64,000 nucleotides of DNA from Methanobacteriaceae archaeon (GCA_030656015.1 JAUSNX010000010.1:105835-169834), one strand, 5' to 3'; shown: positions 28,918 through 38,071, counted from the first letter of the stretch. A program made the numbers and translations. The notes: a model not told the origin generated them from the sequence alone.

Positions 28918-29481
28918 ATGAAAACCCTTAATAAAACCGTGTTCATAACTGGAACTCCTGGTGTTGGGAAAAGTACTCTGGCAAATTTAATTGAAAAAAA
29001 TCTTTCATGGCATCTGATAAAAATTAATCAGCTGGCCGAGGAAAGAAACCTATTTTCAGGAACTGATAAAGAAAAAGGATATAAAATTATTGATTTGGAT
29101 GTTCTTTGCCCAGAAATTACAAAAACCATATCTGAAATATCACAAGATGAATCTGCAAAAATCGTGGTAGATGGCCACCTATCACATTTCTGTCATGGGG
29201 CCGACTTGGTCATTGTGCTGAGATTAGACCCTTCTATTTTAAAAGAACGCCTAAAAAAAAGAAATTATTCGGATTCTAAGATCCTTGAAAACTTAGAAGC
29301 CGAAGCCTTAGGTGTTTGTTCCTTAGAAGCACATGAAATACATGGAAACATCGTTCATGAAATAGATGTAGGAAACTTGTCTCCAGCAGATATTCTAAAT
29401 ATCATTACTGAAGTTATTAATGGGGAAAAATCATTCCCACTCGGAGAAATCGATTTTTTAAATTGGATAGTGGATAATTAA
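28918..29481 (+). CDS. Putative NMP (adenylate) kinase, Fap7/AK6-like
   Basis: The 187-residue P-loop kinase has Walker A GTPGVGKST at residues 12-20 and VVDGHLSHFC with LVIVLRLDPSILKERLKKR further on. This is the pattern of archaeal adenylate kinase AK6/Fap7, an ATPase/NMP kinase linked to small-subunit ribosome maturation. The length fits. It follows thi4 by 70 bp on the same strand and is separated from the translation cluster downstream by ~390 bp. Confidence 0.85.
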   Translation: MKTLNKTVFITGTPGVGKSTLANLIEKNLSWHLIKINQLAEERNLFSGTDKEKGYKIIDLDVLCPEITKTISEISQDESAKIVVDGHLSHFCHGADLVIVLRLDPSILKERLKKRNYSDSKILENLEAEALGVCSLEAHEIHGNIVHEIDVGNLSPADILNIITEVINGEKSFPLGEIDFLNWIVDN

Positions 29482-29868
29482 TTATTATGATCACATCCCC
29501 AAAATTTTAAATAGTATTCACACTCACATTTATTAATTAGTTTAATTATATCAAATAAGACTGAATAAAATTTTTTAAATAATAAAAAAAAATTAGGATA
29601 TCTGGTTTTTTTAAATGAGTTATAAAATAAATTTATAACATTTATTTACATTAAAATTACAAATATATATTGTAATAGAAAACCTTTTTAAATAGAGAAA
29701 TACAAAGCATTTTATAATATTCTTCTTGTGCCTTAAAGTCAGTGATTAATTCATCATTTTTTTGATGTTATTTAATTGATTCTGATTAATTAGAAGATTT
29801 TGGATGTCGTATTCTCCATTTATCACAGTTTAAAATAAGATAAATAACCTGATAAAAGAGGTTCAACC
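29482..29868. other. Intergenic region with promoter and leader of the translation cluster
   Basis: This 387-bp spacer contains a TATA-like CTTTTTAAATA at about 29684-29694, which would give a leader of ~150 nt before rnp4. A short CATCA/TGATG hairpin with a T7 loop lies near 29752. I see no ORF and no certain RNA gene. Confidence 0.45.
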
Positions 29869-30240
29869 TTGAGAAGAGGACGAAGACCAAAATGGATGAT
29901 TAATATTGGTAAAGAAAGAATAGACATCCTCTTTAAGATGGCAGATAATGAATTCTCCCGACATCCTGAAAGATCTCATCGCTATGTCAAACTGGCACGG
30001 AATATATCAACTAAATACAATATCCAGATGCCCATTAAATGGAAGCGCAGATTCTGCAAGAATTGTTATAAATTCTTAAAACCCGGTCAGAATTGTAAAG
30101 TGAGATTATCTAAAGGAAAAGTGCACTTCAAATGCCTAGAATGTGGGCAAATGATGAGAGTGCCTTATGAGAAGGAGAAAAAAGAAAAAAGGAGAATTAA
30201 AATTGAGTCTTACCTTATCAAGAAAGGAGCTAATGAATAG
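29869..30240 (+). CDS. rnp4: RNase P protein component 4 (Rpp21 homologue)
   Basis: The 123-residue basic protein has a zinc ribbon formed by CKNCYKF and CLECGQM at about 63-90, after a helical N-terminus. This is the layout of archaeal RNase P subunit Rnp4/Rpp21, which with the RNA and other subunits cleaves the tRNA 5' leader. It starts with TTG after AAGAGGTT. The end overlaps the YhbY-like gene by 38 bases in another frame, a sign of translational coupling. Confidence 0.93.
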   Translation: MRRGRRPKWMINIGKERIDILFKMADNEFSRHPERSHRYVKLARNISTKYNIQMPIKWKRRFCKNCYKFLKPGQNCKVRLSKGKVHFKCLECGQMMRVPYEKEKKEKRRIKIESYLIKKGANE

Positions 30241-30466
30241 AGCCCTATCTGCACTTACCATTAATATTGGAAAAGCAGGAATAAATGATAATGTTATAGA
30301 AGAAATAAAAAGGCAGCTTAAGTCCCAGGAACTGGTAAAACTGAAGTTCGCTAAAAATATTTCATCTGAAAAAGAAATTTATATTACCCAGATTGTAGAG
30401 AAAACAAACTCTAAACTCATAGATATGAGAGGAAATGTTGCGGTAATATTCAAGAAAAAACGTTAG
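30203..30466 (+). CDS. YhbY-family (CRM domain) RNA-binding protein
   Basis: The 87-residue protein is a single CRM/YhbY domain: an N-terminal helix, [21 protein letters not shown] and a basic C-terminus (KKKR). It binds RNA and is probably ribosome-associated. I place the start at the TTG at 30203, with GGAGA ten bases before it inside the end of rnp4; an upstream ATG at 30167 would add a 12-residue lysine-rich stretch. Confidence 0.85.
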   Translation: MSLTLSRKELMNRALSALTINIGKAGINDNVIEEIKRQLKSQELVKLKFAKNISSEKEIYITQIVEKTNSKLIDMRGNVAVIFKKKR

Positions 30467-30480
30467 TTAGGAGGCCAAGT

Positions 30481-30918
30481 ATGAGTACAGTTTATGATGT
30501 GCCTGCAGATTTACTTATAAATCAAGTTGCAAAAGAATTAACCAAAGAAGATAAAATAAATTCGCCAGAATGGGCGAATTATGTTAAAACAGGTGTTCAT
30601 AAAGAACGCCGGCCAGAAAATGTTGATTGGTGGTACGTTCGATGTGCTGCCCTTCTAAGAAGAGTTTACATCGATGGCCCTGTAGGCGTAAACAGCCTAA
30701 GAACCCATTACGGTGGTAAAAAAGACCGAGGTTCCAGTCCTGAAAAATTCAAAAGAGGAAGTGGAGCTATCATAAGAGGAGCTTTACACCAATTAGAAGC
30801 TACCGGCCTAATTGAAAAGATTGAAGGCGGTAGAGTGGTTACTCCTAAGGGAAGATCTTTCTTAGACAACACTTCTGTTGGTGTCAAGGCAGAAATTCCG
30901 GAATTAGCTAAATACTAG
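30481..30918 (+). CDS. rps19e: 30S ribosomal protein S19e
   Basis: The 145-residue protein is eukaryote/archaea-type S19e with a winged-helix fold. Recognisable stretches are [31 protein letters not shown] and [15 protein letters not shown]. It is part of the small-subunit head. The ATG is preceded by AGGAGG, the strongest ribosome-binding site in this block. Confidence 0.98.
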   Translation: MSTVYDVPADLLINQVAKELTKEDKINSPEWANYVKTGVHKERRPENVDWWYVRCAALLRRVYIDGPVGVNSLRTHYGGKKDRGSSPEKFKRGSGAIIRGALHQLEATGLIEKIEGGRVVTPKGRSFLDNTSVGVKAEIPELAKY

Positions 30919-30977
30919 TTAATTTCATATTTATATATTTAATAATTATATTCCCATAACGGCTCGGAGGCCTTTAA

Positions 30978-31313
30978 TTGAGCGACATAGAAGAAATTCG
31001 TCGTAAAAGAATGCAACAGTTACAACAGCAAGCACAGCAACAAGCTGTGGATGCTGAGTCTCAGGAACAAGTGCGTCAGCAAATGGAAATGCAGAAAAAG
31101 CAGGCTATGATGCAGATACTAACTCCTGAAGCTCGGAGTAGATTAGCCAATATACGAATGACTAAACCCGAGTTTGTGGATCAAATTGAGCTTCAATTAA
31201 TCCAGTTAGCTCAGATGGGTAGAGTTCAGTCCAAAATTACTGACGAACAGCTGAAAGAATTGCTTCAAAAGGTTGCTGGGCAAAAAAGAGAGATCAATAT
31301 TGATTGGAGATAA
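30978..31313 (+). CDS. PDCD5-family DNA-binding protein
   Basis: The 111-residue protein starts with a Gln-rich helix (QQLQQQAQQQAVDAES) and continues with LTPEARSRLANIRMTKPE, the signature of the archaeal PDCD5/TFAR19 family, a small helical DNA-binding protein. It starts with TTG after GGAGG. Its end overlaps one possible TTG start of the next gene. Confidence 0.94.
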   Translation: MSDIEEIRRKRMQQLQQQAQQQAVDAESQEQVRQQMEMQKKQAMMQILTPEARSRLANIRMTKPEFVDQIELQLIQLAQMGRVQSKITDEQLKELLQKVAGQKREINIDWR

Positions 31314-31378
31314 TTTATATAATTCACTCTGAAAAAATATTAACCTACCAAAAAAACTTGAATATTTTCCCTGAGATT

Positions 31379-31999
31379 ATGAAAGCAGGAGTACTATATA
31401 GTGGAGGAAAAGACAGTTCTTTAATGGCCTTAATTCTACAAAGAATGGGTCTGAATGTGGAACTGGTGACCGTAAACTTCGGAATTTATGACTCATGGAT
31501 ACCTGCTTCAAAATCTGCTTCTGCTTTGGGTTTCAAGCACAGAATATTAAATATTGATAAAACTGTTCTTGAAACTGCTGTTGATAAAATAGTAGAAGAT
31601 AATTTTCCAAATAATGGCATTGATTATATTCATCATGCGGTACTGGAGAAAATATCTCAGTGCGATTATTCTTTAGTTGCGGATGGTACTCGTCGTGATG
31701 ATAGAATACCTAAGCTAAAAGAAAATCAGATCCGGAGTTTTGAAGATAGAAACCAGGTAGAATATGTCAATCTCCAAAGTTTCGGATATAAAACAATTGC
31801 GCGGTTTTCTTCTAAACTTTTTGAAGTAAGTAAAGAAGAAAGTAACAGGAAAAACAATTCCGATTATGAAGTAGAAGTTCGTTGCTTGATTGATGAGTTA
31901 TATGGTGAAGGAAAATCCAGATCAATATTTCCCAAGCATTTCCAGACCAGAGTAATTGGCTGGAAGTTGAACTCGATTCATTCAGATAATATAATTTAA
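31379..31999 (+). CDS. PP-loop (adenine nucleotide alpha-hydrolase) ATPase, possible RNA-modifying enzyme
   Basis: The protein starts near MKAGVLYSGGKDSSL, an N-type ATP pyrophosphatase SGGKDS loop. It continues with VADGTRRDDRIPKL, as in the asparagine-synthetase/ThiI/TilS superfamily. Its substrate is unknown; tRNA thiolation or another adenylation are possible. A TTG at 31304 within the previous gene's end would add 25 residues, but the P-loop normally lies at the very N-terminus, so the ATG at 31379 (206 residues) is preferred. Confidence 0.8.
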   Translation: MKAGVLYSGGKDSSLMALILQRMGLNVELVTVNFGIYDSWIPASKSASALGFKHRILNIDKTVLETAVDKIVEDNFPNNGIDYIHHAVLEKISQCDYSLVADGTRRDDRIPKLKENQIRSFEDRNQVEYVNLQSFGYKTIARFSSKLFEVSKEESNRKNNSDYEVEVRCLIDELYGEGKSRSIFPKHFQTRVIGWKLNSIHSDNII

Positions 32000-32134
32000 A
32001 ATAATATAATTACAATATTAATCTTAAATTTCATTAAATTGACCAATTAAACCGTTTTAATGATAAATTTAATTAGTAACTAAAAATTAATGATTGAAAA
32101 ATGGTTTTTAACTAAGTTATTGGTGGAGAAAAAA

Positions 32135-32290
32135 ATGAGCAGAAATAAACCATTAGCTAAAAAATTAAGACTTGCTAAAGCAAACAAACAAAACAGAAGG
32201 GTGCCTTTATGGGCTACAATGAAGACTAATCGTAAAGTACGTAGTCATCCTAAAATGAGACACTGGAGAAGAAGCAATTTAAAAGTTTAG
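32135..32290 (+). CDS. rpl39e: 50S ribosomal protein L39e
   Basis: The 51-residue, highly basic protein ([19 protein letters not shown], then [16 protein letters not shown]) is L39e, the small protein lining the peptide exit tunnel. I use the ATG at 32135 because GGTGGAG is well placed; a longer frame from 32090 adds an unrelated 15-residue extension. Confidence 0.97.
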   Translation: MSRNKPLAKKLRLAKANKQNRRVPLWATMKTNRKVRSHPKMRHWRRSNLKV

Positions 32291-32301
32291 GAGGCCTTCT
32301 T

Positions 32302-32547
32302 ATGGAAAGAATTTACGTTATACCCCTCAGAAAAGTTAAAGATGCACCAAGGACTATCAGGGCTCCCAAAGCTGTGAGAGTTGTTAGAGCATTCTTACAA
32401 AAACATATGAAAGCAGAAGAAATAAAAATAGACGCTTCTATCAATGAAAAAATCTGGGAAAGAGGAATTCAAAAAATTCCCCCAAAAATAAAAGTAAAAG
32501 CTGTCAAAGAAGAAGATGGCAGCGTAGCCGTGACTTTAGCTGAATAA
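32302..32547 (+). CDS. rpl31e: 50S ribosomal protein L31e
   Basis: The 81-residue protein has the L31e core: [19 protein letters not shown], then [20 protein letters not shown]. It sits near the exit tunnel. The start follows GGAGG 11 bases after L39e, so the two are cotranscribed. Confidence 0.97.
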   Translation: MERIYVIPLRKVKDAPRTIRAPKAVRVVRAFLQKHMKAEEIKIDASINEKIWERGIQKIPPKIKVKAVKEEDGSVAVTLAE

Positions 32548-32577
32548 TCAGTTAAATCACAATTTAATTGGTGAATC

Positions 32578-33252
32578 ATGATACGGAGAATCAACCTCAG
32601 CGGAAATCCCAATCTGGGAGTTTACATTTCTATTACTGATAGTGTGGCCCTGGTTCCCCTGAACCTTCCTGATGTTATGGAAGAAGCTATAAAAGAAGCC
32701 CTAGAAATAGAAATTTTAAGAACCCCTATTAGTGGCAGCAGCCTAGCTGGTGCCTTGGCCGTAGGTAATTCTAATGGTTTTTTGGTTTCCAAACACACTA
32801 TGGATAAAGAAATAGAAACTATGCGAAATGCAGGACTTACAGTTGAAAAAGTACCTGACAGGCATACTGCAGTAGGTAATATCATTTTAGCCAATGATAA
32901 CGGCGCATTAGTTAGCCCTGACCTCTCAGATAAATCTATAGAAATTATCAGCAGAGTATTAGGGGTTGATGCCCAAAGAGCTACCCTGGCCGGATTTAAT
33001 ATTCTAGGTTCAGTGGCTACAGCCACCAATAAAGGAGCTTTGCTACATCCACAAACTAGTAAATCTGAATTAAAACTTGTTGAAGATGTTTTAAAAGTTT
33101 CTGCAGATGTAGGAACTGTTAACAGAGGAGTAGGTTTAGTGGGAGCATGTTCCACAGCTAATTCTAATGGAGTTCTGGTGGGAGAAATAACTACCGGGCC
33201 CGAAATGGCAAGAATAGAGGAAGCATTAGGTTTTCTCGAGGGATACTTATGA
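32578..33252 (+). CDS. eif6: Translation initiation factor 6 (aIF6)
   Basis: The 224-residue protein is built of five quasi-identical alpha/beta repeats (pentein fold). Repeated signatures are TDSVALVPLNLP, VGNIILANDNGALVSP and VGACSTANSNGVLVG. It binds the large subunit and blocks premature subunit joining. The gene overlaps the next one by four bases (ATGA), which indicates translational coupling. Confidence 0.97.
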   Translation: MIRRINLSGNPNLGVYISITDSVALVPLNLPDVMEEAIKEALEIEILRTPISGSSLAGALAVGNSNGFLVSKHTMDKEIETMRNAGLTVEKVPDRHTAVGNIILANDNGALVSPDLSDKSIEIISRVLGVDAQRATLAGFNILGSVATATNKGALLHPQTSKSELKLVEDVLKVSADVGTVNRGVGLVGACSTANSNGVLVGEITTGPEMARIEEALGFLEGYL

Positions 33253-33476
33253 AAACAAAGATATTTAGAATTCAAGGTAAATTTGTAATGGGTGAAAACT
33301 TAAAACCCTTCACAAAAGAGTTAAAAGCTTTAAAAGAAGAAGACATCTACGAAAGACTTTATTCCGAATTCGGAAGCAAACATCACATCGGTAGATATCA
33401 AGTAAAAATCGAAAAAATTGAGGAAATCTCTGCAGAAGATGTACAAGACCCAGTGGTTAAAGCCCTTTTAAGGTGA
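33249..33476 (+). CDS. rpl18a: 50S ribosomal protein L18Ae (LX/L20a)
   Basis: The 75-residue protein matches archaeal [22 protein letters not shown], then [19 protein letters not shown]. The start overlaps the stop of the aIF6 gene. The prefoldin gene follows after four bases. Confidence 0.95.
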   Translation: MKTKIFRIQGKFVMGENLKPFTKELKALKEEDIYERLYSEFGSKHHIGRYQVKIEKIEEISAEDVQDPVVKALLR

Positions 33477-33480
33477 TCCC

Positions 33481-33906
33481 ATGGAAGACCAGCAGAGATT
33501 AGAGGAATTAGTAAACCAAATAAACCTGTATCAAAACCAGGCGGACCTAATTCAACAACAAATGGAAGCATTAAGAGCGTCCCTTGGCGAATTAGAAATC
33601 CTGGAAAATACATTAGAAACCATTAAAAATGGAAAAGATCTGGAAACTTTAGTACCGGTGGGTGCAGGTTCTTTCCTCGCTGCAGATATCAAAAACACCG
33701 AAGAAGTAATTATGAGCGTCGGTGCTGGTGTGGCTATAAGTAAAAAAATGGATGATGCCCAGGAAACTGTTTCCACCCAGAAAGAAGAGCTGCAAAAAAC
33801 CATGGAAAAAATGGCTCAAAATTTACAACAATTAACTGATATAATTGTTAAACTATCTCCTCAAGCTGAGGAGCTCCTCCAAAAAGTTAGGGGAAGTGGG
33901 CAATAA
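33481..33906 (+). CDS. pfdA: Prefoldin alpha subunit
   Basis: The 141-residue protein has two long coiled-coil helices (about 1-45 and 95-140) joined by a beta-hairpin region ([19 protein letters not shown]). The alpha subunit assembles with beta into the hexameric chaperone that delivers non-native proteins to the thermosome. It abuts ftsY with no spacer. Confidence 0.96.
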   Translation: MEDQQRLEELVNQINLYQNQADLIQQQMEALRASLGELEILENTLETIKNGKDLETLVPVGAGSFLAADIKNTEEVIMSVGAGVAISKKMDDAQETVSTQKEELQKTMEKMAQNLQQLTDIIVKLSPQAEELLQKVRGSGQ

Positions 33907-35211
33907 TTGTTTGATTCTCTAAAAAAGAAATTCAATGGAACCATAGGTAAGCTTACTGAACAAGTTTCTCAGGAAGCTGAAGAGGAAGCTAAAAAGGCTG
34001 AAATTGAAACTTCAGTCAAAAATAAAGCGGAATCTTCACCTGAAAAAGTTGATGATGTAAAATCATCACCCGTATCTACTAAACCAGATGAATCATTAGT
34101 AGAACTAAGTGAAACCGCAGAAAGCATTCCAGAAGATATTAAAGATGATGAAATTTCTGAAGCTAAAGATTCTGATTCTAAAAAATCCTTTTTTTCTAGA
34201 TTAAAAAGAAAATCTTCGGAATATAAACCTGAAGAAGATTCTGAAGATCCAAAAACACCTAAAGTAGAAGGTGAAGAAAAAAAGTCTGTTTCTGAGAAAG
34301 AAGAAAAAGAATCTGATGAATCTGAGAATGAACCCAAATCAGGTATTTTTTCTTTTATTCGGGAAAAAACTATTTCCGAGAAGGATCTGGATGAACTTTT
34401 ATGGGAACTTGAAATGTCTCTTTTAGAGAGTGATGTGGCCTTAGAAGTGGCCGAAAAAATTATTAGTTCTGTTAAAGAGGATCTGGTGGGTAGAAAAATA
34501 AAAAGAAGCAGCGATGTTTCTGAATACACTCTCCAGGCCCTTAAAAAGGCGGTTTCTAGCATTTTAGATGTGGAAAGTAAGAGCATAGATACTTTACTTG
34601 CTGAAAAAAAAGCCAAAAACGAACCTTTAATAATTATGTTTGTAGGCATAAATGGTACTGGAAAAACCACTACTATTGCCAAAATTTCTACTTATTTTAT
34701 AAATAAAGGATATACTCCAGTTATTGCAGCATCTGATACCTTCAGAGCAGGAGCTATTGAACAAATAACCCATCATGCTGAAGCCATTGGTGTTAAAATC
34801 ATCAAGCACAAGAAAGGGGCAGATCCTGCTGCCGTGGCCTTTGATGCAGTTTCCCATGCCAAAGCACAAGGTAAAGAAATAGTTTTGGTAGATACTGCTG
34901 GGCGAATGCAGACCAATATCAATCTCATGGATGAAATGGCCAAAATCAAGAGAGTTATAAGTCCAGACATGATTGTATTTGTAGGTGATTCCCTTACTGG
35001 AAATGATGCCGTTGAACAGGCCATGAAATTCAATGAATCTGTTGGTTTAGATGGAATTATCCTCACCAAGGCCGATGCAGATGCTAAAGGCGGTGCGGCC
35101 CTATCTATTGGTTATGTGATAAGTAAACCAATATTATTTTTAGGTATGGGCCAAGGATACGAAGATTTAATGGAATTTAAACCAGAATGGATGATTGAAC
35201 AGATATTTTAG
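33907..35211 (+). CDS. ftsY: Signal recognition particle receptor FtsY
   Basis: The 434-residue protein has an acidic, Ser/Lys/Glu-rich N-terminal region (about 20-145) that contacts membrane and translocon. The NG GTPase domain follows with G1 GINGTGKTTTIAKI near 246, DTFRAGA, G3 DTAGR, G4 TKADADAKGG and GMGQGYEDL at the end. It docks the SRP-ribosome complex at the membrane. The TTG start directly follows the pfdA stop codon. The acidic region is longer than in many archaeal homologues. Confidence 0.97.
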   Translation: MFDSLKKKFNGTIGKLTEQVSQEAEEEAKKAEIETSVKNKAESSPEKVDDVKSSPVSTKPDESLVELSETAESIPEDIKDDEISEAKDSDSKKSFFSRLKRKSSEYKPEEDSEDPKTPKVEGEEKKSVSEKEEKESDESENEPKSGIFSFIREKTISEKDLDELLWELEMSLLESDVALEVAEKIISSVKEDLVGRKIKRSSDVSEYTLQALKKAVSSILDVESKSIDTLLAEKKAKNEPLIIMFVGINGTGKTTTIAKISTYFINKGYTPVIAASDTFRAGAIEQITHHAEAIGVKIIKHKKGADPAAVAFDAVSHAKAQGKEIVLVDTAGRMQTNINLMDEMAKIKRVISPDMIVFVGDSLTGNDAVEQAMKFNESVGLDGIILTKADADAKGGAALSIGYVISKPILFLGMGQGYEDLMEFKPEWMIEQIF

Positions 35212-35362
35212 GAATTATTCATTAAATATTCTTCATTTTAATTTCAAAAAAATAAAATTAATAAAAAATATTTTATTTAAGCATTATTTTTGAATTTTAA
35301 AATTTAATTAATAAATTAATATTTTAATTTAAAATAAATCAAAATAAGCATATTATTTTTAA

Positions 35363-36043
35363 CTATTTTACTCCACCGTAGACCCCATAATTATAATACT
35401 TCCATAGCACATCTACCTGCTTAAAGCCAACTTCATCTAACCATTTGATATGGTCGCTCATTTTAGAAGGATTATCTTCTGCCCTATGTGTGGGCATCCA
35501 CTTATTTTCAATATCTTCATGAGAATGGTTTTTGGCCATGAATTCTTTCCATTTTTGAATATAAATATCCTGTAAATAGTCTGAAGAGCCTAAAACAACG
35601 TCCGCATTGTAAAACACCCCACCATCTGAGAGCGAATTAAAAATTTTCTCATACAACTTTTTCTTATCTGAGTCTGTTTCTAGATGATGCATGGCCAAAG
35701 ATGAAACAACAGCATCATAAACTCCATTTAAAGAAATATCCTGAAAATCAGCCAATTTATAAGTGATATTCGAGTAATTTGAGAGCTTATTTTGAGCTAT
35801 GTCAATCATGTTCTTAGATATATCCACACAAGTTATATGGGCTGCTGGAAATCTGTTTTTTATTTTTTTGGAAATATTACCCGTGCCACATCCTAAATCA
35901 ATAATATTTAACTCTTCTTTCTCATTAAAAGGCAGTCCATCCACCAGTACATCAGTCATTTGATTATAGTAAGGAATTAAAGTTAAAATTAAGTTGTCAT
36001 AATATTTAGCTTCACTATCAAAATGTTCCTGAACGTTTTTCAT
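35363..36043 (-). CDS. Class I SAM-dependent methyltransferase
   Basis: The 226-residue protein has the SAM motif I IIDLGCGTGNISKKI near 47, motif II ITCVDISKNMID and later YDAVVSSLAMHHL. This is a small-molecule methyltransferase of the UbiE/trans-aconitate type. The substrate is not evident. The ATG follows AGGAGATT. It is divergent from the response-regulator gene. Confidence 0.85.
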   Translation of the reverse strand: MKNVQEHFDSEAKYYDNLILTLIPYYNQMTDVLVDGLPFNEKEELNIIDLGCGTGNISKKIKNRFPAAHITCVDISKNMIDIAQNKLSNYSNITYKLADFQDISLNGVYDAVVSSLAMHHLETDSDKKKLYEKIFNSLSDGGVFYNADVVLGSSDYLQDIYIQKWKEFMAKNHSHEDIENKWMPTHRAEDNPSKMSDHIKWLDEVGFKQVDVLWKYYNYGVYGGVK

Positions 36044-36141
36044 CTTTAATCTCCTATCATGAAATAAATAAAGTCAGTTTTTCTATCCTATTTAAGGTTT
36101 ATCCAAAAAGACTTTAATAAAATTTTACAAATACTAATGCA

Positions 36142-37830
36142 ATGCATGAGACTTCACTAGACATCGTTATCGTAGAAGATGAAGCTATTACAGCGCTGGA
36201 TATTAAAAGAAAGCTAGAGCACTGGGGACATATTGTGCCAAAAGTCGCCCATAGTGGTGCTGATGCAATTCAACTAGTGAATGAAACAAATCCGGACCTT
36301 ATTTTGATGGATATAGTTTTAAAAGGAGAAATTGACGGTATTGAAACCGTAACCGAAATTAAAAAGAATCATGACATTCCCATTATTTATTTAACTGCTC
36401 ATTCTGAAGAAAAAATCATGGCCCTGGCCAAATATACTGAGCCTTATGGATATCTTATAAAACCTATTGATGAGAAAGAACTTTTTTTCGCTGTTGAGTC
36501 TGCTTTTTATAAACATAGTGTAGATAAAAAACTGAAAAAAGTCAATCGTGCACTACGAATGATTAGTGACTGTAACCAAAGTATAGTGCGAATAAAAGAC
36601 AAAGATGAACTTTTGAATAACATATGTCGCCTAATTGTAGAAGAAGGAGGATACAAACTTGCATGGGTAGGTATGGCTGAAAATGATGAATTTAAAACAG
36701 TTCTGCCTGTTGCACATTACGGTTTTGATGAAAGTTATGTTGAATCAATAAAAATAAGGTGGGGAAATAACAAGTATGGTGAAGGGCCTGTAGGAAAGTC
36801 CATCAAAAATTCAGAAGTATCAATTTCACGAAATATAATTGAAGATCCTTATTTTGAACCATGGCAAGAAAAAGCTCAGGAAAGAAATTATAAGTCAGTT
36901 ATTGCACTTCCTCTTTTTATTGGAAAAGAAACCGTTGGATCTTTAAATATTTATTCTTCTGAAATAGAAGCCTATGATGAAGAAGAAGTAGATTTACTCC
37001 TGGAACTGGCTGAAGACATTTCATATTATCTTGAATCTTTTGATATTCGGGAAAAAAAGGATTTAGCAATTAAAAAACTGAAAGAGATTGAAATGAGATA
37101 TAGAAACATCTTTGAGAACTCCGAAGAAGGAATATATCAAAGCACTGCTCAGGGAAAATATATTCATGTAAATCCTGCACTAGCCCGTATGGCTGGTTTT
37201 GAATCTCCAGAAGCCATGATATCCAAAGTAAAAGATATAATTAAATTTTATGTTAATCCCAATGATCGAAAAAATCTTAAAAAGCGTCTAGAAAAAGAAG
37301 ATATTGTTAAAGATTATCATGTCCAAGTATTTCTTAAAAATGGGAAAAAGGCCTGGATGTCAGTCACAGAGAAAGCTATTCGTAATGAAAAAAAAGAAAT
37401 AATATATTATGAAGGACTGGCTCGTGACGTGACTCGAGAAAAGAAAATTTCAGATCAGTTGAAATCCAGCGAAGAAAAATATAGGAATATAATAGAAACT
37501 TCTAATGAAGGTATATGGTCACTTGATGAAAACTTCAATACGATATTTGTTAACAAAAAAATGGGGAAAATGTTAGGATATAAAATTTCAGAAATGCTTA
37601 ATAAAGATTTTCTTGATTTTATACCTCCAGAATATCTTGATGAACAGAAAAAACGCATAGAGCTTAGAAAAAATGGAATATCCCAAAAATATCATTGCCA
37701 ATTAATATGCAATGATGGGAACAAAATCGGAGTTTTAGTTTCGGCTACACCACAAATAAATGAAAATGGAGAATTCACCGGTTCCTATGCCATGTGTACT
37801 GATTTAAATGAAATAAAAGATATTATTTGA
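36142..37830 (+). CDS. Response regulator with GAF and two PAS domains, no kinase
   Basis: The 562-residue protein begins with a receiver domain (IVIVEDEAITALDI; phospho-acceptor Asp57 in LILMDIVL; Lys in GYLIKPID). Residues ~150-295 form a GAF domain, and ~312-425 and ~440-555 form two PAS domains, each ending in a PAC-type region (ARDVTREKK). It has no histidine kinase, HTH, GGDEF or other output domain. Such archaeal multi-sensor proteins may signal by protein interaction, and the partner kinase is not nearby. No Shine-Dalgarno is visible before the ATG; a TATA-like CTTTAATAAA about 30 bases upstream suggests a nearly leaderless mRNA. Confidence 0.92.
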   Translation: MHETSLDIVIVEDEAITALDIKRKLEHWGHIVPKVAHSGADAIQLVNETNPDLILMDIVLKGEIDGIETVTEIKKNHDIPIIYLTAHSEEKIMALAKYTEPYGYLIKPIDEKELFFAVESAFYKHSVDKKLKKVNRALRMISDCNQSIVRIKDKDELLNNICRLIVEEGGYKLAWVGMAENDEFKTVLPVAHYGFDESYVESIKIRWGNNKYGEGPVGKSIKNSEVSISRNIIEDPYFEPWQEKAQERNYKSVIALPLFIGKETVGSLNIYSSEIEAYDEEEVDLLLELAEDISYYLESFDIREKKDLAIKKLKEIEMRYRNIFENSEEGIYQSTAQGKYIHVNPALARMAGFESPEAMISKVKDIIKFYVNPNDRKNLKKRLEKEDIVKDYHVQVFLKNGKKAWMSVTEKAIRNEKKEIIYYEGLARDVTREKKISDQLKSSEEKYRNIIETSNEGIWSLDENFNTIFVNKKMGKMLGYKISEMLNKDFLDFIPPEYLDEQKKRIELRKNGISQKYHCQLICNDGNKIGVLVSATPQINENGEFTGSYAMCTDLNEIKDII

Positions 37831-37940
37831 ATCTGACGTTTTAAATTTCTAATATACTGTTATGGAGAAATTAAACGTTAATTATACAGCTAAATCAATT
37901 TTCATTCATGATATCGTCCGTGCTACTTTTTATTAAATGA

Positions 37941-37961
37941 GTAAAAGATTTAATCTTTTAC
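37941..37961. promoter_or_regulatory. Perfect 21-bp palindrome upstream of the dUTPase-like gene
   Basis: Arms GTAAAAGATT and AATCTTTTAC are exact reverse complements around one central T. A TATA-like AATTTATACATA begins just after it at about 37963. The arrangement suits a dimeric repressor or activator site; a hairpin ending the upstream transcript is the alternative. Confidence 0.5.
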
Positions 37962-37994
37962 AAATTTATACATAAATTTTAATTTAATTAAAAC

Positions 37995-38029
37995 ATATTG
38001 TTTCTGATATTTAATCAAAAAAACAATAT
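37995..38029. promoter_or_regulatory. Second inverted repeat before the dUTPase-like gene
   Basis: ATATTGTTT (37995-38003) and AAACAATAT (38021-38029) are perfect 9-bp arms around 17 bases, ending 42 bases before the ATG at 38072. In RNA they would form a stem in the leader. Confidence 0.4.
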
Positions 38030-38071
38030 AATGATTAGAATTTAATTTAATAACTAAAAAGGAGATAGAAA

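Noticed and set aside
29700..29868. Possible C/D-box RNA in the leader of rnp4
   Set aside because: C- and D-box-like bases occur but do not match the consensus or the expected spacing.
32622..33275. 217-codon minus-strand ORF inside the aIF6 gene
   Set aside because: It is a shadow of a strongly conserved gene on the plus strand, with no independent start site.
33969..34682. 237-codon minus-strand ORF inside ftsY
   Set aside because: It is antisense to the acidic Ser/Lys/Glu-rich part of ftsY, and its Ser/Phe-rich composition is the expected shadow of that codon pattern.
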